DNA of 64,000 bases from Calliopum simillimum. Its lineage: Eukaryota > Arthropoda > Insecta > Diptera > Lauxaniidae. This document shows, one piece after another, positions 1 to 11,695 of this stretch (position 1 is the first letter of the stretch; each line of letters starts with the position of its first letter). The notes under the pieces are model-generated. The model had not been told where the DNA came from and did no database searches. It saw only the letters and a program-made list of their open reading frames with translations. The position numbers were made by a program, and so were the translations under genes. The stretch spans positions 32,111,948-32,175,947 of the forward strand of contig OX638370.1 of NCBI GenBank assembly GCA_951812925.1. The letters run 5' to 3'.

Positions 1-571
1 TGTTCATGTGTGTGTGTGTGTGTGTTTTTTGTTGGCAGATGAGTTTTGCTCATTTTTTGTTGCCAAGGTCAACAATGCAACGTGGGACCAGTAGCTGCAT
101 GCACCAACTACTGCCAAGTGTAACAGACTGAAGTGTGATTATTTGGCCATTTGTTGCACTTTCGGTTTTATTTTTTGAGTATACCTTTTGGCGCACTTAC
201 TTGAAGTTCATCTAAGTTAGTTTTTTTTTGTTTCTATTTAAGTTGGTAACCCTATTCTGGTTTGTTTTGTGTATATTAAGATGGCTGCACAACTTCAAAA
301 AACTTTTAACTTGGTCAAGGCTATACTTTGCCAAAGTTTACTTACATCCACTTAAAATTTCATGCAAAACTTTTTGGCTTAAGCCTTAAAATTTTGCTTT
401 ATTTTTAAGTATTATTTTTGTAGTAATAAATTAATGACTCTTAAAAAAAAAATCCCTTCGCTTGTTTTTTGGTAATTATTATGATTACTAATTAAATACT
501 GTTTTTAATTTACTGAAAATCTAATGCGTCACGCTTTCGTCACATTTTAAACTTTTTTTTTTTTTAAAATA
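1..571. other. Unassigned AT-rich DNA
   Basis: No open frame or recognisable repeat family is visible. A short (TG)n run lies at about 8-28 and several poly-T and poly-A tracts follow. Confidence 0.5.
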
Positions 572-1471
572 CACAGGCTTACAAAAAAAAAAAAAAATGT
601 CATGGCGTTTTGACCAGATTATGTGTTTCCTAGGGACTGTGACGTCCTGAATCCGAATCCCTTTTCCTTTTTTTTTTTCCAGAACGTCTGAGAAAAAAGA
701 TTTCAAGGTCATATGAAGGTCAAAATGGGGTTCATGTGTCGTTTAGTGATAAATTCGCTAAAATTCTGAAACTAATTTTTAATCATTAAACTCTTAGGTC
801 TTAAAAAGAATATATAAGCAAAAAGAGTATCTCGGACCTAGATTCGGAGATATAGCCATCGAAAGATCAGAATATATATCTTCTATGAAAACCACTATAA
901 CTTGGGAACCCCTGAATGGATTTGGAAAATATTGGAGTCATATGAAAGGTATTTTGTTGTTGTTGCTATTTTTGTTGTTGTTGTTGCTGGTGTTGTTGAT
1001 TTATTTGTTGTTGTAATTGAAAAATTTCACAAAATTTTAAAAAAGCTCATATCTCGAAAACTATGCATCCAATTGAAAATATTCTCCGAATATTTTTATA
1101 AACTATCAAAATACCTTTCATATGACACCAATATTTTACAAATCCATGCAGGGGTTCCCAACTTATAGCGATTTTCATAGAAGATATATCCGGATCTTCC
1201 GATGGCTATATCTCCGAAACAAGGTCCGAGATATGCTTTTTGATCACATATTCTCTTTAAGGACTAAGAACTCAATGATAAAAAATTAGTTTCAGAATTT
1301 TAGCGAATTTATCACTAAACGACACATGACCTCCATATGACCTTGAACAATTTTTCTCAGACGTTCTAGAAAAAAACGGACCCGGGATTCGAATTCAGGA
1401 CGTCAAAGTCCCTAGGAAACACATAGTCTGATCAAAATGCCATGACATTTTTTTTTTTTTGTAAACCTGTG
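572..1471. mobile_element. Long inverted-repeat (foldback-like) element
   Basis: The left arm (about 572-955) and right arm (about 1107-1471) are reverse complements of each other over roughly 370 bp with modest divergence. Both arms carry the landmarks TCCTAGGGACT / AGTCCCTAGGA, GTCGTTTAGTGATAAATTCG / its complement and TCATATGAAAGGTATTTT. The 150-bp spacer contains TTG trinucleotide runs and no convincing gene. The open frame at 902-1168 crosses from arm to spacer to arm and is a by-product of the repeat. Structure fits a non-autonomous element with very long terminal repeats; no target duplication was resolved. Confidence 0.8.
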
Positions 1472-2101
1472 ATATTTGTCGACTGGTTATTAAAGTTAGG
1501 GAATGCCCTAGTTATGGAAATTTTTTTGAGTTTTGTGGTTGACGGTTTCGTGTTCAAAAATCATAATTCTAAACCGTAGAATATACCTACTGTCTTAGTT
1601 TTGGGTTAAAACTAAAGGTAATTCGCATTTTTTTCCACAAAATCTAAATTGGAATATCAAAAAAATTAGGCCTTAAAGCCTCTTTTGTAATTTAAGTACT
1701 AAAAAGGTACTTAGGCCTGATTCAATACATTTCCAAAAAGGGTCTAGTTTAAAAATCGGCTTAGAAATATTTTAGTTATGGAGTTGCATTTATCCCATTT
1801 TTTTTCACTTCATCACAATTTACAAAAAACAAAAATCATAATTCCGAGATGGTAAGGTCAATTATTGCCACGGTAGGCATGGAATAACTATATTCAAATA
1901 AATGAAAATTTCTCTTAACTGCTTCTTAATAATGGCGCAATGTTAAGGAATGATGTTCTCTTTTTTTAGTAGTCCTTTTTATTAATTTTGCTGTTTATCT
2001 TTCTTGGCGCATAATAATAACAGTAAAGTTTAACTCTTTCGATCCGGCTGGGACAATATATCCCAAAAAAAATTTTATAAGCAAAATTGTTATAATGAAT
2101 A
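1472..2101. other. Unassigned DNA between two elements
   Basis: AT-rich, no gene or family recognised. The last two bases (2100-2101, TA) are the left target duplication of the adjacent mariner. Confidence 0.5.
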
Positions 2102-3378
2102 CGTGGGCTGCTCGATATATTTCTGGCCTAATAATGAAAATGCAAATATTTATCATCAAAAATGGTTTTTATTGCTTTTCAAAGTATTCTCCAGCACGAT
2201 TTATACACTTTTGCATGCGCTCAAACCAATTGTCGAAGAACTTTTTCCACTCCGATTGAGACACCTCCAAAACATGGTTTTTGAACGCTTCAACAGCATC
2301 TTCTGGCGACGAAAATCATTGACAACGCATTTTTTTCTTGATGTGCGGGAATAAAATGAAGTCATTGGGTGCCAAGTCAGGGCTGTACGGCGGATGACCC
2401 ATCAATTCGACGTTTTGGCCGGTCCAAAAGGCGCTGGTTTGAGCCGATGTGTGAGCGCTCGCATTGTCATGGTGAACAATGATTCGTTTTCCCTTGTTCG
2501 TTTTTCGAATTTCTCCAAATACTTTAGGCAAACAAATTAAGGTGTACCACTCAGAATTGACCGTCCTACGTTGCTGAAGCGGAACAGTCGCCACATGAAC
2601 AGTTTTGCCGAAGAAACAGGCGACCATTTGTATCGAAGCGCTTCGTCCACGAACAACTTTCGTTGGATTTGGCTCGTCTTCGAAGACCCACACGTTCGAT
2701 TGCTGTTTTGTTTCAGGCTCATACGCATAGATCAATGATTCATCACCTGTGACGATCTTACAAACGTCTTTTGAAACACCGCGATCGTATTTTTTCAACA
2801 TTTCTTTGCACCAATCGACACGAGCCTTTTTTTGAGCGCTTGTCAAATTGTGCGGGATCCAACGAGAACAAAGCTTTTATACGGCCAGGTGTTCATGCAA
2901 TATTAAATGTATGCTGGTGAGAAAAATGCCCAAGGATGCCTCTATCTCACAGTATGTCACATGACGATCTTGCATTATCAGTTCACGCATGGCATCAATG
3001 TTCTCTGGCACAACGACCGTTTTTGGACGACCTTCACGGAATTCGTCTTTGAGCGAGCGTCGGCCTCGATTGAATTCATTAAACCAGTTTTGACAGCGCT
3101 ATAGGATGGTGCTTCATCGCCATACAAAGATTTAAGTTCATCAATGCACTCTTGTCGTTTTAATCCACGTCGAAAGTTGGGAAAAATGATCGCACGAAAA
3201 TGCTCACGAGTTAATTCCATTTTTTTAAGTCACTGTAAACAACACAAATGATGGTCGTACGTCAAAACGTTCTGAGTACGTTTTTGCTAAAAAATATCAA
3301 ACTTTCCAAAAGAAATGTCAGATTGCACCTGGCAACACTTAGTGTTGCCTAGGCCAGAAATATATCGAGCAGCCTACG
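2102..3378 (-). mobile_element. mariner element, full length, flanked by TA
   Basis: The element is 1277 bp, the usual mariner size. Terminal inverted repeats of about 27 bp start with CGTGGGCTGCTCG on the left and end with CGAGCAGCCTACG on the right. TA dinucleotides at 2100-2101 and 3379-3380 are the expected target duplication. It encodes a broken transposase on the minus strand. The same family recurs at 19004-20222 and 32288-33198. Confidence 0.93.
2169..3220 (-). pseudogene. mariner transposase pseudogene (DD34D)
   Basis: The product would cut and join DNA at TA sites. The start is the Met at 3218-3220 (MELTREHF) and the natural stop is at 2169-2171 after GEYFEKQ, giving about 350 codons, normal for mariner. 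The N-terminal helix-turn-helix part and all three catalytic aspartates are visible: TGDES, HHDNAS and PDLAPND, with 34 residues between the last two. Breaks: a one-base deletion near 3085 (SAVK then frame change into the WFNEFNRG region), a stop after HEHLAV, and a TGA after KKKMRC near 2316 where Arg is expected. It cannot make an active enzyme. Subfamily not assigned. Confidence 0.9.
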
Positions 3379-3420
3379 TATGTATACATATAAACTCATT
3401 TTAAACAATTTTCTATTTCA

Positions 3421-4352
3421 AAAAGTGAGTGAAAGGGCACTAAAATATTACTCGTTACCGGGAGATGGTAAAAAAGTTCACCGACCATTAGTTTTTCCTC
3501 TGCAACACTTCTCTTAAGTGGGAGCCCCTTCAAAAATTTTATAAAGATATCAAAAAAATTCTTCGTTTCCGGGAGAGGAAAAAATGTTCGCAGGCTTCCA
3601 TAAATTTTTTTCTCCAGTATTTTTTTTCGAAGATTCTAGTCCCATACAAAATTGATCATTTCTATCTTAATTTTGTATAAGCAGCTCCTTCAGGGGTGGA
3701 AAAAAGAGAATAGTATGTTAAAAAAAATTTTGAAGTGCAAGAATTAATGGGGTCGGTGAGCATTTTTTTCTTCTCCCGGCCATGAGGAATTTTTTGGATG
3801 TTTTATCAAAATTTTGTATGGAAGCCCCCTTTAAAAGTGAAAAAAAATGGGGTAGTATGTTCGAAAGAAATATTGTAGATGAAAAATTAATTGGGGTTTG
3901 TGAACATTTTTTCCCTTTCCCGGCAATGAGAAATTTTTGTTAAAAAACGCCTATTATGTAAGAGAAAATTACGAAAGAGGAAAAGCTATTGAGGGTCGGT
4001 ACACATTTTTTCCCTCTCCCGGTAATGAGGAATTTTGTTTTATATTTTTATCGAAATTTTATATGGGAGACCGCTTAAGGGTGGATAAAATGACTAGTAG
4101 GTACATTCGAAAAAAATGCTGAAGATGAAAAATTAATGGGGGTTGGTGAAAATTTTTGCTTTCTCCCAGCAATGAGAAATTTTTTAATATTTTTATCAAA
4201 ATTTTGTATTGGAGCCCCCCTTAAGGAGTGGAAAAAAGGCGGTATTATATTTTAGAGAAATGCTGGAAAGGCAAATTTAGTGGAGGTCGGTGAATATTTT
4301 TACCCCCTTCTGGCAACGAAGAATATTTTAGTGCTCGTTCACCCTCTCTTTT
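3421..4352. mobile_element. TIR element with internal tandem and inverted subrepeats
   Basis: The ends form an inverted repeat of at least 65 bp: AAAAGTGAGTGAAAGGGCAC on the left matches the reverse complement of the right end, which reads GTGCTCGTTCACCCTCTCTTTT. Inside, a unit of about 110-150 bp repeats five or more times, marked by CCGGGAGAGG or TCCCGGCAATGAG, a GGTCGGTGAACATTTTTTCC-like block, and GAGCCCC...TTAAG. Units in the left part are inverted relative to the right. No coding potential of its own; best read as a non-autonomous DNA element. Confidence 0.75.
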
Positions 4353-4619
4353 ATTACCTAATTAAATAATTAAAAATGGATCCCATCGTTTGCCCATTTT
4401 AAAAATAGTCTTAAGATTTGTCAAATACATTAAGTATCATTGATAAAAACATCAATTTAGTTTTGAAAGTTGAAAATTTTATAAAAAAACATTTAAAATT
4501 TGGTTTTTATTTTTTTTTTTAAAAAAGTGTTCTTAAAAAAATGAAACTTTAAAAAAAGCAAGCACATGATTGGGACGACTATTGGCAGAGTTATGAGCAT
4601 TTCAAAGAACTAATAAATG

Positions 4620-4840
4620 TTTTGTTTGCAGCTTTTTCGGTTTTTTAAAAAATTTTATCTTTGAAACGGTTTGATAAAAAAAATTCGAAGTATCATTAAT
4701 GCTAGTTTCAACTAGTACTACAAGAAAACAAAGTTTCAAAAAAATCGAAGAACCAAAAGCCACATGCTATCGGGCTACATATGTTATGCCCCATATATAC
4801 TTTTCTATACCTGCCACGCCTCCTTCTTGCGTTACAAAAA
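4620..4840 (+). repeat. Fragment of mini-me-related repeat
   Basis: The block TTTGCAGCTTTTTCGG through CTAGTACTACAAGAAAACAA is repeated at about 30072-30185, and both copies end in the same tail, ACTTTTCTATACCTGCCACG-like followed by CCTCCTTCT and GCGTTAC, which is the terminal part of the mini-me-like repeats in this window. Confidence 0.65.
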
Positions 4841-4919
4841 AAAAGTTAATGTGAACATAATTCCATTGTCCTTATATCTGCAAACCCAAAAGTTATTATT
4901 AACGAATTTTAAATATTTT

Positions 4920-5165
4920 TGGAACACATAATGATTTACATTATTTGGTTCCAGCAAGCATGGATTGGATGGCATTGTTGGTTTGAGCTTACTGTTCACT
5001 GTGTTTTTGATAAACACCAACAAAATTAAGAAAACAAGGCAAAATGCATTAAAGAAAAGTAAAGAATTTATTGGAAAACTGGCTTGCGTTACGTGTTTCG
5101 GTACCCAACATAGGTCATCCTCATCAGACGCATTTTCAGACATCCAGAAGAACTTTTAAGCATAT
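4920..5165 (-). repeat. One-armed copy of the 16463-17107 inverted-repeat element
   Basis: On the minus strand this segment matches each arm of the element at 16463-17107. The match includes a start codon and an aligned peptide: MSENASDEDDLCW here, MSANSSDDLVWL there, then a hydrophobic stretch beginning FPINSLLFF / LPINIFVVF. Length differences between copies are multiples of three over that stretch. Function unknown. Confidence 0.6.
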
Positions 5166-5746
5166 TGTATTTAAACTTCAGCATAGATTTGTTATAAATA
5201 TAAAAGCACAGGTTCAAATCTCGGAAAAAATAAATAAAAAAGCCGATTAAACTTGTATATGTACTTCTGCTAGGTAGTAGACTTTAAATACGAGTGTCAC
5301 CACCGACATAAATCTATTCTAAATCGTCGTAATTACATAAGTATCCAAAAAATTAACTGAAAATTGGGATAGCCTATATGAATATCTATCTATCACTGCA
5401 AGTGAGTGAAAATAGTTCCAACACATCAATAACTTTTACTTTTGACCACCTCGATTACCATGAGTATAATAATTTTATTATGAGCTATTCATTAGAGTTC
5501 AGAAATGCTGTTTTAGTACTTTTTAAGTACTTTTTACATTAAAAGACCTACTTTAAAAAGGTGTTGACGCGTCAACACTTCTGTAATTAGGCACTGAATC
5601 TTTACTGTAGCCTGTAAACTCTGGCTACTCATATAGCATTTACAGTTTTCAAATCTCTCGAGCGTTGTTATGAGCGCACAGCTGTGCTCGTTTGTACACA
5701 GAAAAAAAAAAAAAATATTTAAAGTTTTATTTTGACGGCGGGAAAT
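5166..5746. other. Unassigned DNA
   Basis: No gene recognised. It contains an 18-bp perfect palindrome at 5561-5578 (listed separately) and a poly-A run just before the first mini-me repeat. Confidence 0.5.
5561..5578. repeat. Perfect 18-bp palindrome
   Basis: GTGTTGACGCGTCAACAC reads identically on both strands. It could be a dimeric protein site or a chance or transposon-derived palindrome; nothing nearby decides. Confidence 0.9.
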
Positions 5747-6567
5747 AAAAACTAGTCAGGATGTTACCTTTGGCCTGGCCAAACATTAAATACCCTACAC
5801 AGCAGTACTTTGAAAGTTTTGCTTATATGGGAGGTGCCACGCCCTCTTGTCCGAACTCACCCAGTTTTTTCTCAGAGCTTGAATTTATAGTTCTTAGCAT
5901 TTGAGTGAAATTTGGTTGGATTATCTCAAAAAATGTTTTCAGTATAGCGTTTTGAACCTTTTGCTTATATGGGAGGTGACACGCCCTCTTGTCCGAATTC
6001 ACCCAGTTTTTTCTCAGAGTTTGAATTTATAGTTCTTAGCGTTTGTTAAATTTAGTTTGATTATCTCAAAAAACACTTTCAGCATAGAGTTTTGAAGTTT
6101 TTGCTTATATGGGAGGTGCCACGCCCTCTTTTCCGAATTCTCCTGGTCTTTGTTCAGAGCGTGCGCTTACAATTCGTAGTATTTATGTGTATTTTGGTTG
6201 CATTATGGTGAAAAAAATCAAAAAGTTGCATTTTGAATATATTTTTTGTATGGGCGGTAGGCGTGTCCGTTGACCGATTTCGCTCATTTTCAATCCTCCC
6301 AACTAGCTTTTACGACGGAGGCTGTGCACCAAATTTCATTGAATTATCTTGCTTAGTTTTCCCAAAAAGTGTATTTCCACACACAGCCAGCCAGCCAGCC
6401 AGCCACCCTGCCAGCCAGCCAGCCAGACAGACGGACATGGCTATATCGCCTCAGGAGGTGACGCTGATCAAGAATATATATACTTTTCTATATCTGCCAC
6501 GCCTCCTTCTCTGCGCTACAAACGGAAGGACAAAGTGAATATACCCTGGGTGTAGGGTATAAAAACT
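5747..6567 (+). mobile_element. mini-me/DINE-like repeat, copy 1
   Basis: From the start ACTAGT...CTTTGGCCTGGCC it has three tandem units of about 130-150 bp, each with CTTATATGGGAGGTG, CACGCCCTCTT and a TCAGAG...TTAGC block. It then has the (GCCA/GTCY)n tract at about 6385-6430, a conserved core GATATAGC-like/TGATCAAGAATATATATA, and the end ATACCCTGGGTGTAGGGTAT. A (TA)n and a (GTCY)n block either side of a short core is the hallmark of dipteran mini-me repeats. Confidence 0.8.
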
Positions 6568-6842
6568 AGAAAGGGTGTAACCTTTGACCTGATCAAAACC
6601 CCACACTAAAAATTTTGCTTATATGGTGCCACACCCTCTTGTCCGAGTTCACGCAGTGTTTGCTCAGAGTTTGCATTTATGGTTCTTGATGTCTGAGTGA
6701 AATTTGGTTGGATTTTCTCAAAAAACATTTTCAGGTGATGCTGATCAAGAATATATATACGTTTCTATATCTGCCAGGCCTCCTTCTCTGCGTTACAAAC
6801 AGAAGCATAAAGTGAATATACTCTTGGTGTTGGGTATAAAAA
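6568..6842 (+). mobile_element. mini-me/DINE-like repeat, copy 2 (internally deleted)
   Basis: Directly follows copy 1 in the same orientation. It keeps the start, one CTTATATGG unit and the terminal part (TGATCAAGAATATATATACG to GTTGGGTATAAAAA) but lacks the (GTCY)n tract. Confidence 0.75.
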
Positions 6843-6863
6843 TGGAATTCAAATCAAATCGGG

Positions 6864-7000
6864 TGTCCCATAATTCACGCAAGTTTTGTTTTTACCACCA
6901 TTTGTGTGGTGAAGTCTTGCTTACAAAAAAAGAAAACAATTTGACAGCCAACTGCTTAGGACTAACATAAGAGTACTATAAGAAAGAATAGCGCGTTTTC
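6864..7000 (+). mobile_element. MITE fragment, TGTCCCATAATTCACGCAA family
   Basis: Starts with TGTCCCATAATTCACGCAA and continues with CCACCATTTGTGTGGTGAAG and TTTGACAGCCAACTGCT, resembling the starts of the copies at 14723 and 16079. The opposite inverted end was not found, so the right boundary is approximate. Confidence 0.55.
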
Positions 7001-10000
7001 ATTTCATCGATATTCCAACCATCATTTGTAGAAAATTTGGCAACTGTAGCAATCAAACTTTCATTACTTTTGAAATACTGTTCAACAATGAAAACATGGT
7101 GTTCAGAAATTTCTAAAAGTTTTGTTTTTTTGATATCGCGCATTTTTCTCAGTGTAATCTGTCATAGTAGGTAGAATTAGCGGGGCGGTTGTTGTCGTCG
7201 CTCACTAAACAGTTCACTAACGCGCATTTTTCATGTTTGATGTCTACACGTCTACGTGTCTATCTACATCTCCGCCATTATGAGTGTGTTTAGGTAGCAC
7301 CACTGAAGGACTGAAGGTCAAACGCGCAGGGGACACAAAAAGCAAAAACCTTCACCATGGCAAAGGATAAATATTTAAATACAACGTGCAAATATTAAGG
7401 TTGCATTAGCCTTTATGTGATGCCTATGTAGTAAAAATTTTAGTAGCAGTAGTGTTTGTATGTGTGCTTGTGTGTGCATGTATTTGTTCTTGTGTACATG
7501 CATATAGTATGAATGTATGTAGTGTGTCACTGAGAGAGGGTACTCATTGCTAATTCGTTGAATTGTTGTAGTTCTTCGTAACGAGTGTTGATTTTTAGTG
7601 GCCACTTGACACCTGAGCTGATGTTGTCGGACAAAATGATGTGCTGCGCCCAGCTTTGTGATTATGGGGTAATAAATGTAATAAGGATTTTTGTTGTGCA
7701 TCATATTTCATTATTATTTGAGTTTCATTTGGTGGAATTTTTGTATTGTGTGCGATTGTAAGAATAACTGGATAATAAAAATGAAATTTTGTTGTGAATT
7801 CCCTTGTTTACTTTATGAAACTTAAGAGAGAAGGAAATATCAAGGAAAAAAAGAAAATAAGGTAATGCTGAAACTGTGTAATAGCACCAAACCGGTTATC
7901 GAGACCGCTGTGTTGAAAGCGCAATAGTGTTAGCAATATGTTTTGAATTACTTGTATTTATAAGTTCAATAGCTGATGCGCCTTTATCGGCGGACTTGGA
8001 AAACAATCTGTGCTACGGTACTTGCAGTGGCTGGAAAAATAATATTATTTATAATGCTTTAAATCAAATGAAATTTTCCGTAAAATATTTTTTTTAGAAT
8101 TCATTTACCCGTTATAACCCAGTTCTTTTTTAAACAATGTCAAAAAGACCAACAGAAAAAAGATATAAGGGGTTTAAAAGAACTGCAAGATATGCCTTGA
8201 TTTCTGTGAAGTAGATAATCAATAGAGTATCGTAAAGTTATGTTTAAAAGACACCAGAAACGAGAAATTAAGATTTTATATAAAAACTTTCATTCTTTAA
8301 CCCAAACTTTCTGTTTTTCTATAAAACTCGATTTTTCGAATTCTGAACAGTTATAGCGCTTAGCGACCCAACTTTAAAAAATCCTTCGGCAGTTTTTTTC
8401 TACTCATCAATGGTAATCGAAAGTGCTATACTAGAACCCATCCAAAAAAAAAAAACATAATTTGTTTTGGTGAAGCATTTACTCGTCATTTCGACTACCA
8501 TTGCTCTTTGTTTTGCTCACTACTTTTTTCTTTTCCATTTGACCAATCTCAGCTTTCAAGTCCTACGTCCTACGTCTTTGATGCACCCTTATTAAATTGT
8601 TCGCTGAATATTTTTGTAAAATGCTTTAACCCATTGTATTTTCTTCTTCTCGAAAATGAGGTCAAGAAGACCCATAAGACAGGATATAATGGGTTAATGT
8701 GCTCTACGAGTATTTTGATTTTTTTGTGCTAACACATCTTTCACTTGCGCATAAATCGAATAATATCTTTTGTCATAGTTAACGTCATCATTTAGTACAA
8801 TAAATTAGAATAAAATTTACTTATTTTCAATTCGATAAGATGCAGACATTTCACCCAAGCTCAAACAACGCCGTACAGCACAGTTTCAAACTTAAATAAA
8901 ACTACTTAATTAAGTTAATTAGTGTAAAGCATTCATTAATTGATTATCACAAAATTAAGTATTCGTCGCTATGCGTACGCTGATAAATAAGTTAAGACAA
9001 TTCAGCGATTTGCTCATTAATCGTCGACATGTTTCATCACAGTCTTGATGATTAAACAAACTCTGCGCTGATTTAAAAGCATTCGTGCCTAACAATTGCT
9101 GTGTGGCAGCGAACAAACAACAGCAAATCCTTTTGAGAAATCAACCACTTTTTGCCCCTCCCCTGCTCAATTGGCAACAAAAATTAAAGAATTTAAAGCA
9201 CACAACTGCTTATGGTGGTAGTAAAATTTCTCGAAAACTTTCTCAAATACAATACAAAGTAGACAAACACACGCATACATATGTACACATAAATACAGCG
9301 AGGAGCCCGCATCTTGCAGGCTTTACAATTTCATATAATTATATTATATGCGCCGCAAAATATGCCATATTTTTTTCATTCATTCATTTATTCTTCATTT
9401 TATTTGTATTTTAAGTTGAAAGCGCTCAAAATTCAATTTGAGTTCTCTCTTTGCAGGAAGTGAAGAAAGAAAAGTAGGAAAAAAAAGTATGAAACAGAGT
9501 AAAATTATAAGGATTAAGGCATTGAATTATTTGCAGAGCGCAAAGTATAAATAAATATTCACATTCATCCTATGAAAAATAAGTGGAAAATTTATTATGA
9601 TGATTCCTTTCATTACCGCATGCCTGCCTTATTGTGTCTGTCTGTGTGTGTGTTTGCGTTTACGCATTTCAATGACGCATAAATTCTATAAGATGCGTAA
9701 CATTAAATGAATGCTGCTTTTAAATGCCTTAAAGGATATGCAGCAATTATTAAATTTATTGTTATAAATCTAGTTGATAAGCTGTGACATTTCTGGCGAA
9801 AAGTTGTTTTTTTTTTTGCGAAAAATATGAGGAAAATTATGAAAGATTTAGCATGTATTTTTCATCATTATTTGTATTTTGTTAATTTGCGATGCCTTAA
9901 GTGATGCAATTCTTGTTAAATGAGATAAAATTAAGCGCAAAATACATATCTATTGATATCGAAAGTCTAATTAGCCGCTTTCTAACTTCGAATAAGCAGA

Positions 10001-10419
10001 TGTCAATCCAGAAGTGCTAAAACCATTTATTCGATGTGAATATTTCAGAAAGGTGCCCGCTATGTTCATGTAATTTTCTACAAAGAATATTCTCTTAAAT
10101 TTGATTGTTTCGAAATTATTCTTAGTTTATCGAAACTTTACTAACTGTTTTTGAACAATATGCATCCACTTGGGATGAGAAAAACAGCTTCCATTTTCCA
10201 GGCGGAGCAATCTAAAATCATTAATGGCTATTTCAACACACTCAAAGCTTGTCTAGGAGTGGTTTGGGGGGGGGGAGGGAAATGCACCCTTTACAGTTTT
10301 TTCAATATATCTAGCGAACAAAGCAAAATTTCAGTATTTTTTCTAGAAAACTTTTTGTAGAGAATTAAATTTGCCATCGAAAGAATTTAAAATGAAAATT
10401 GCTTACGCTAAAACCCTTA
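7001..10419. other. Unassigned AT-rich DNA
   Basis: No gene recognised. The open frames here (for example 7375-7704 minus, 9085-9414 plus) have low-complexity products and lengths expected by chance at this base composition. A small palindromic repeat at 8622-8700 is listed separately. Intronic or intergenic DNA of a fly gene is possible but cannot be shown. Confidence 0.45.
8622..8700. repeat. Small palindromic repeat (TTAACCCATT / AATGGGTTAA)
   Basis: Begins TTTAACCCATTGT and ends GATATAATGGGTTAATGT, with AGACCCATAAGACAGG inside. A close copy lies at 46090-46162 and a diverged one near 8110-8175. Confidence 0.6.
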
Positions 10420-10472
10420 AGACCAAAAATAAAAATTTTAAAAAATTCCAATTCTATAAAATGCTTTATTTA

Positions 10473-11695
10473 GGGGAAAGTGGGAAGTGGGGTAAAGTGA
10501 GAAATTCCCCTTTTCGGGCAAACTAGCAAAGTTTAGCTGTCATGCGCTTCTGACATGTACTTGCAATGACCGTAAGCAAATCTTTATGGTATAGCGATGC
10601 GTGCATATGTATTTTTGTGATCTCTGGAATCATGCAAAGTTTTTAAGTAATTTTGAAATTTTTAAGCATCGATATTTTTACTGTTTCTGCAGATAAACCG
10701 ATTGTAAGTACACAAAAATTTTCTTTGTAGCCTTAATTTTGATAACGCAAAAGGATTCCGTGTAATTCATAGAGTGAAAGAATGAATATCACATTTTTTG
10801 CAAAATGTGGTATCGGGGTAAAGTGGGAAATTTTTTATGTGGTAAAGTGGGAAATGTTATTTCACGATTGCCAGTCCCCACTTGTCAACGTATTATACTA
10901 TTTCATGATCCAAATAAGTTTTGTACATTTCTATTGTAGGTAAACACTGCGGAAAAGATAAGCGAGTTGCAAAAAGCAGCTGAGAAACGTTTAGCAAATA
11001 AACGGAAGAAAGATGGAAACGAATCACAAAAAATAGAGTGCCAGGAGCAAAAAAGCACCACCAGCAAAGAAAGCGTCAAAGAAGAAACAAACAAGCTATA
11101 ATAGCTCAGATGAAGATTTTTGCACCATTTGCATGGAATTCATGCCCAAAATCATGACCAGACATAATACCATCAAATGCAACCTAAAGGATTGTCAACG
11201 CCCATTTCACTTGAAATGCGTTAATCTCACTACAAGCTTCTTTTATTACTAACACTGTGACTCGGACTTCGATGTTTCATCAGAGAACGACGAATAAGCT
11301 ACTATTTCACAAATTTTTTTAAACACATTCTTTCATATAATTTTTTCCAGCAAAATCATTATTTCTTTTCATATTTACTTCTATGGGTGGGTTCCTTGAA
11401 CCTTTTTTGACTTACAGTAAAGATATTAGAACTTTTTTCCAACATTTGTATTAGTTTTTATGAGTTTTGTAAGTTTCCCACTTTACCCCACGATTTTTAA
11501 TTTTTGCCATTTTGGGCATCCTCGATCAAAGCGTCGTACTCAACAGAAAATCCATATTTTCGGTTCGTTTCTTCGGCAAAAATATAGCTTATTTAATTTT
11601 CTTTATTATAGGAAGTTGAAACATGAAAAAATAAGAAGTTTTGTTCATTTTATGGAGCTTCGAAAAAAAGTTTCGCACTTTACCCCACTTTCCCC
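10473..11695 (+). mobile_element. pogo/Tigger-like DNA transposon, internally deleted
   Basis: The ends are inverted repeats: GGGGAAAGTGGG on the left and CCCACTTTCCCC on the right, with GGGGTAAAGTG / CACTTTACCCC just inside. TA at 10471-10472 and 11696-11697 is the target duplication. At 1223 bp it is too short for a complete pogo-like transposase and keeps only a 3' coding piece (10939-11297). Further GGTAAAGTGGGAAAT copies lie near 10816 and 10842. Family assignment rests on TA target, and the zinc-finger tail; it is inference. Confidence 0.7.
10939..11297 (+). pseudogene. Remnant C-terminus of pogo-like transposase with PHD-type zinc finger
   Basis: An acceptor-like TTTCTATTGTAG precedes the open stretch. 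The first frame reads EKISELQKAAEKRLANKRKK, a basic helical segment, then a frame change near 11060 leads to AKKASKKKQTSYNSSDEDF and a cysteine-histidine pattern CTIC...IKC...C...FHLKC...HCDSD, followed by a TAA at 11295-11297. One stop replaces a residue before the last Cys. A C-terminal PHD-like finger is common in insect pogo/Tigger-type transposases. The DDE core is absent. Confidence 0.6.

Noticed and set aside
2103..3104. Plus-strand frames across the mariner
   Set aside because: Antisense shadows of the minus-strand transposase pseudogene.
6233..6555. Frames with SQPASQP repeats (and mirror frames at 46616-46942, 63657-63899)
   Set aside because: They are translations of the (GTCY)n tract and core of mini-me repeats, not genes.
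7375..7704. 109-residue minus-strand frame, His- and Tyr-rich
   Set aside because: Composition reflects simple TG/AT-rich sequence; length within chance expectation.
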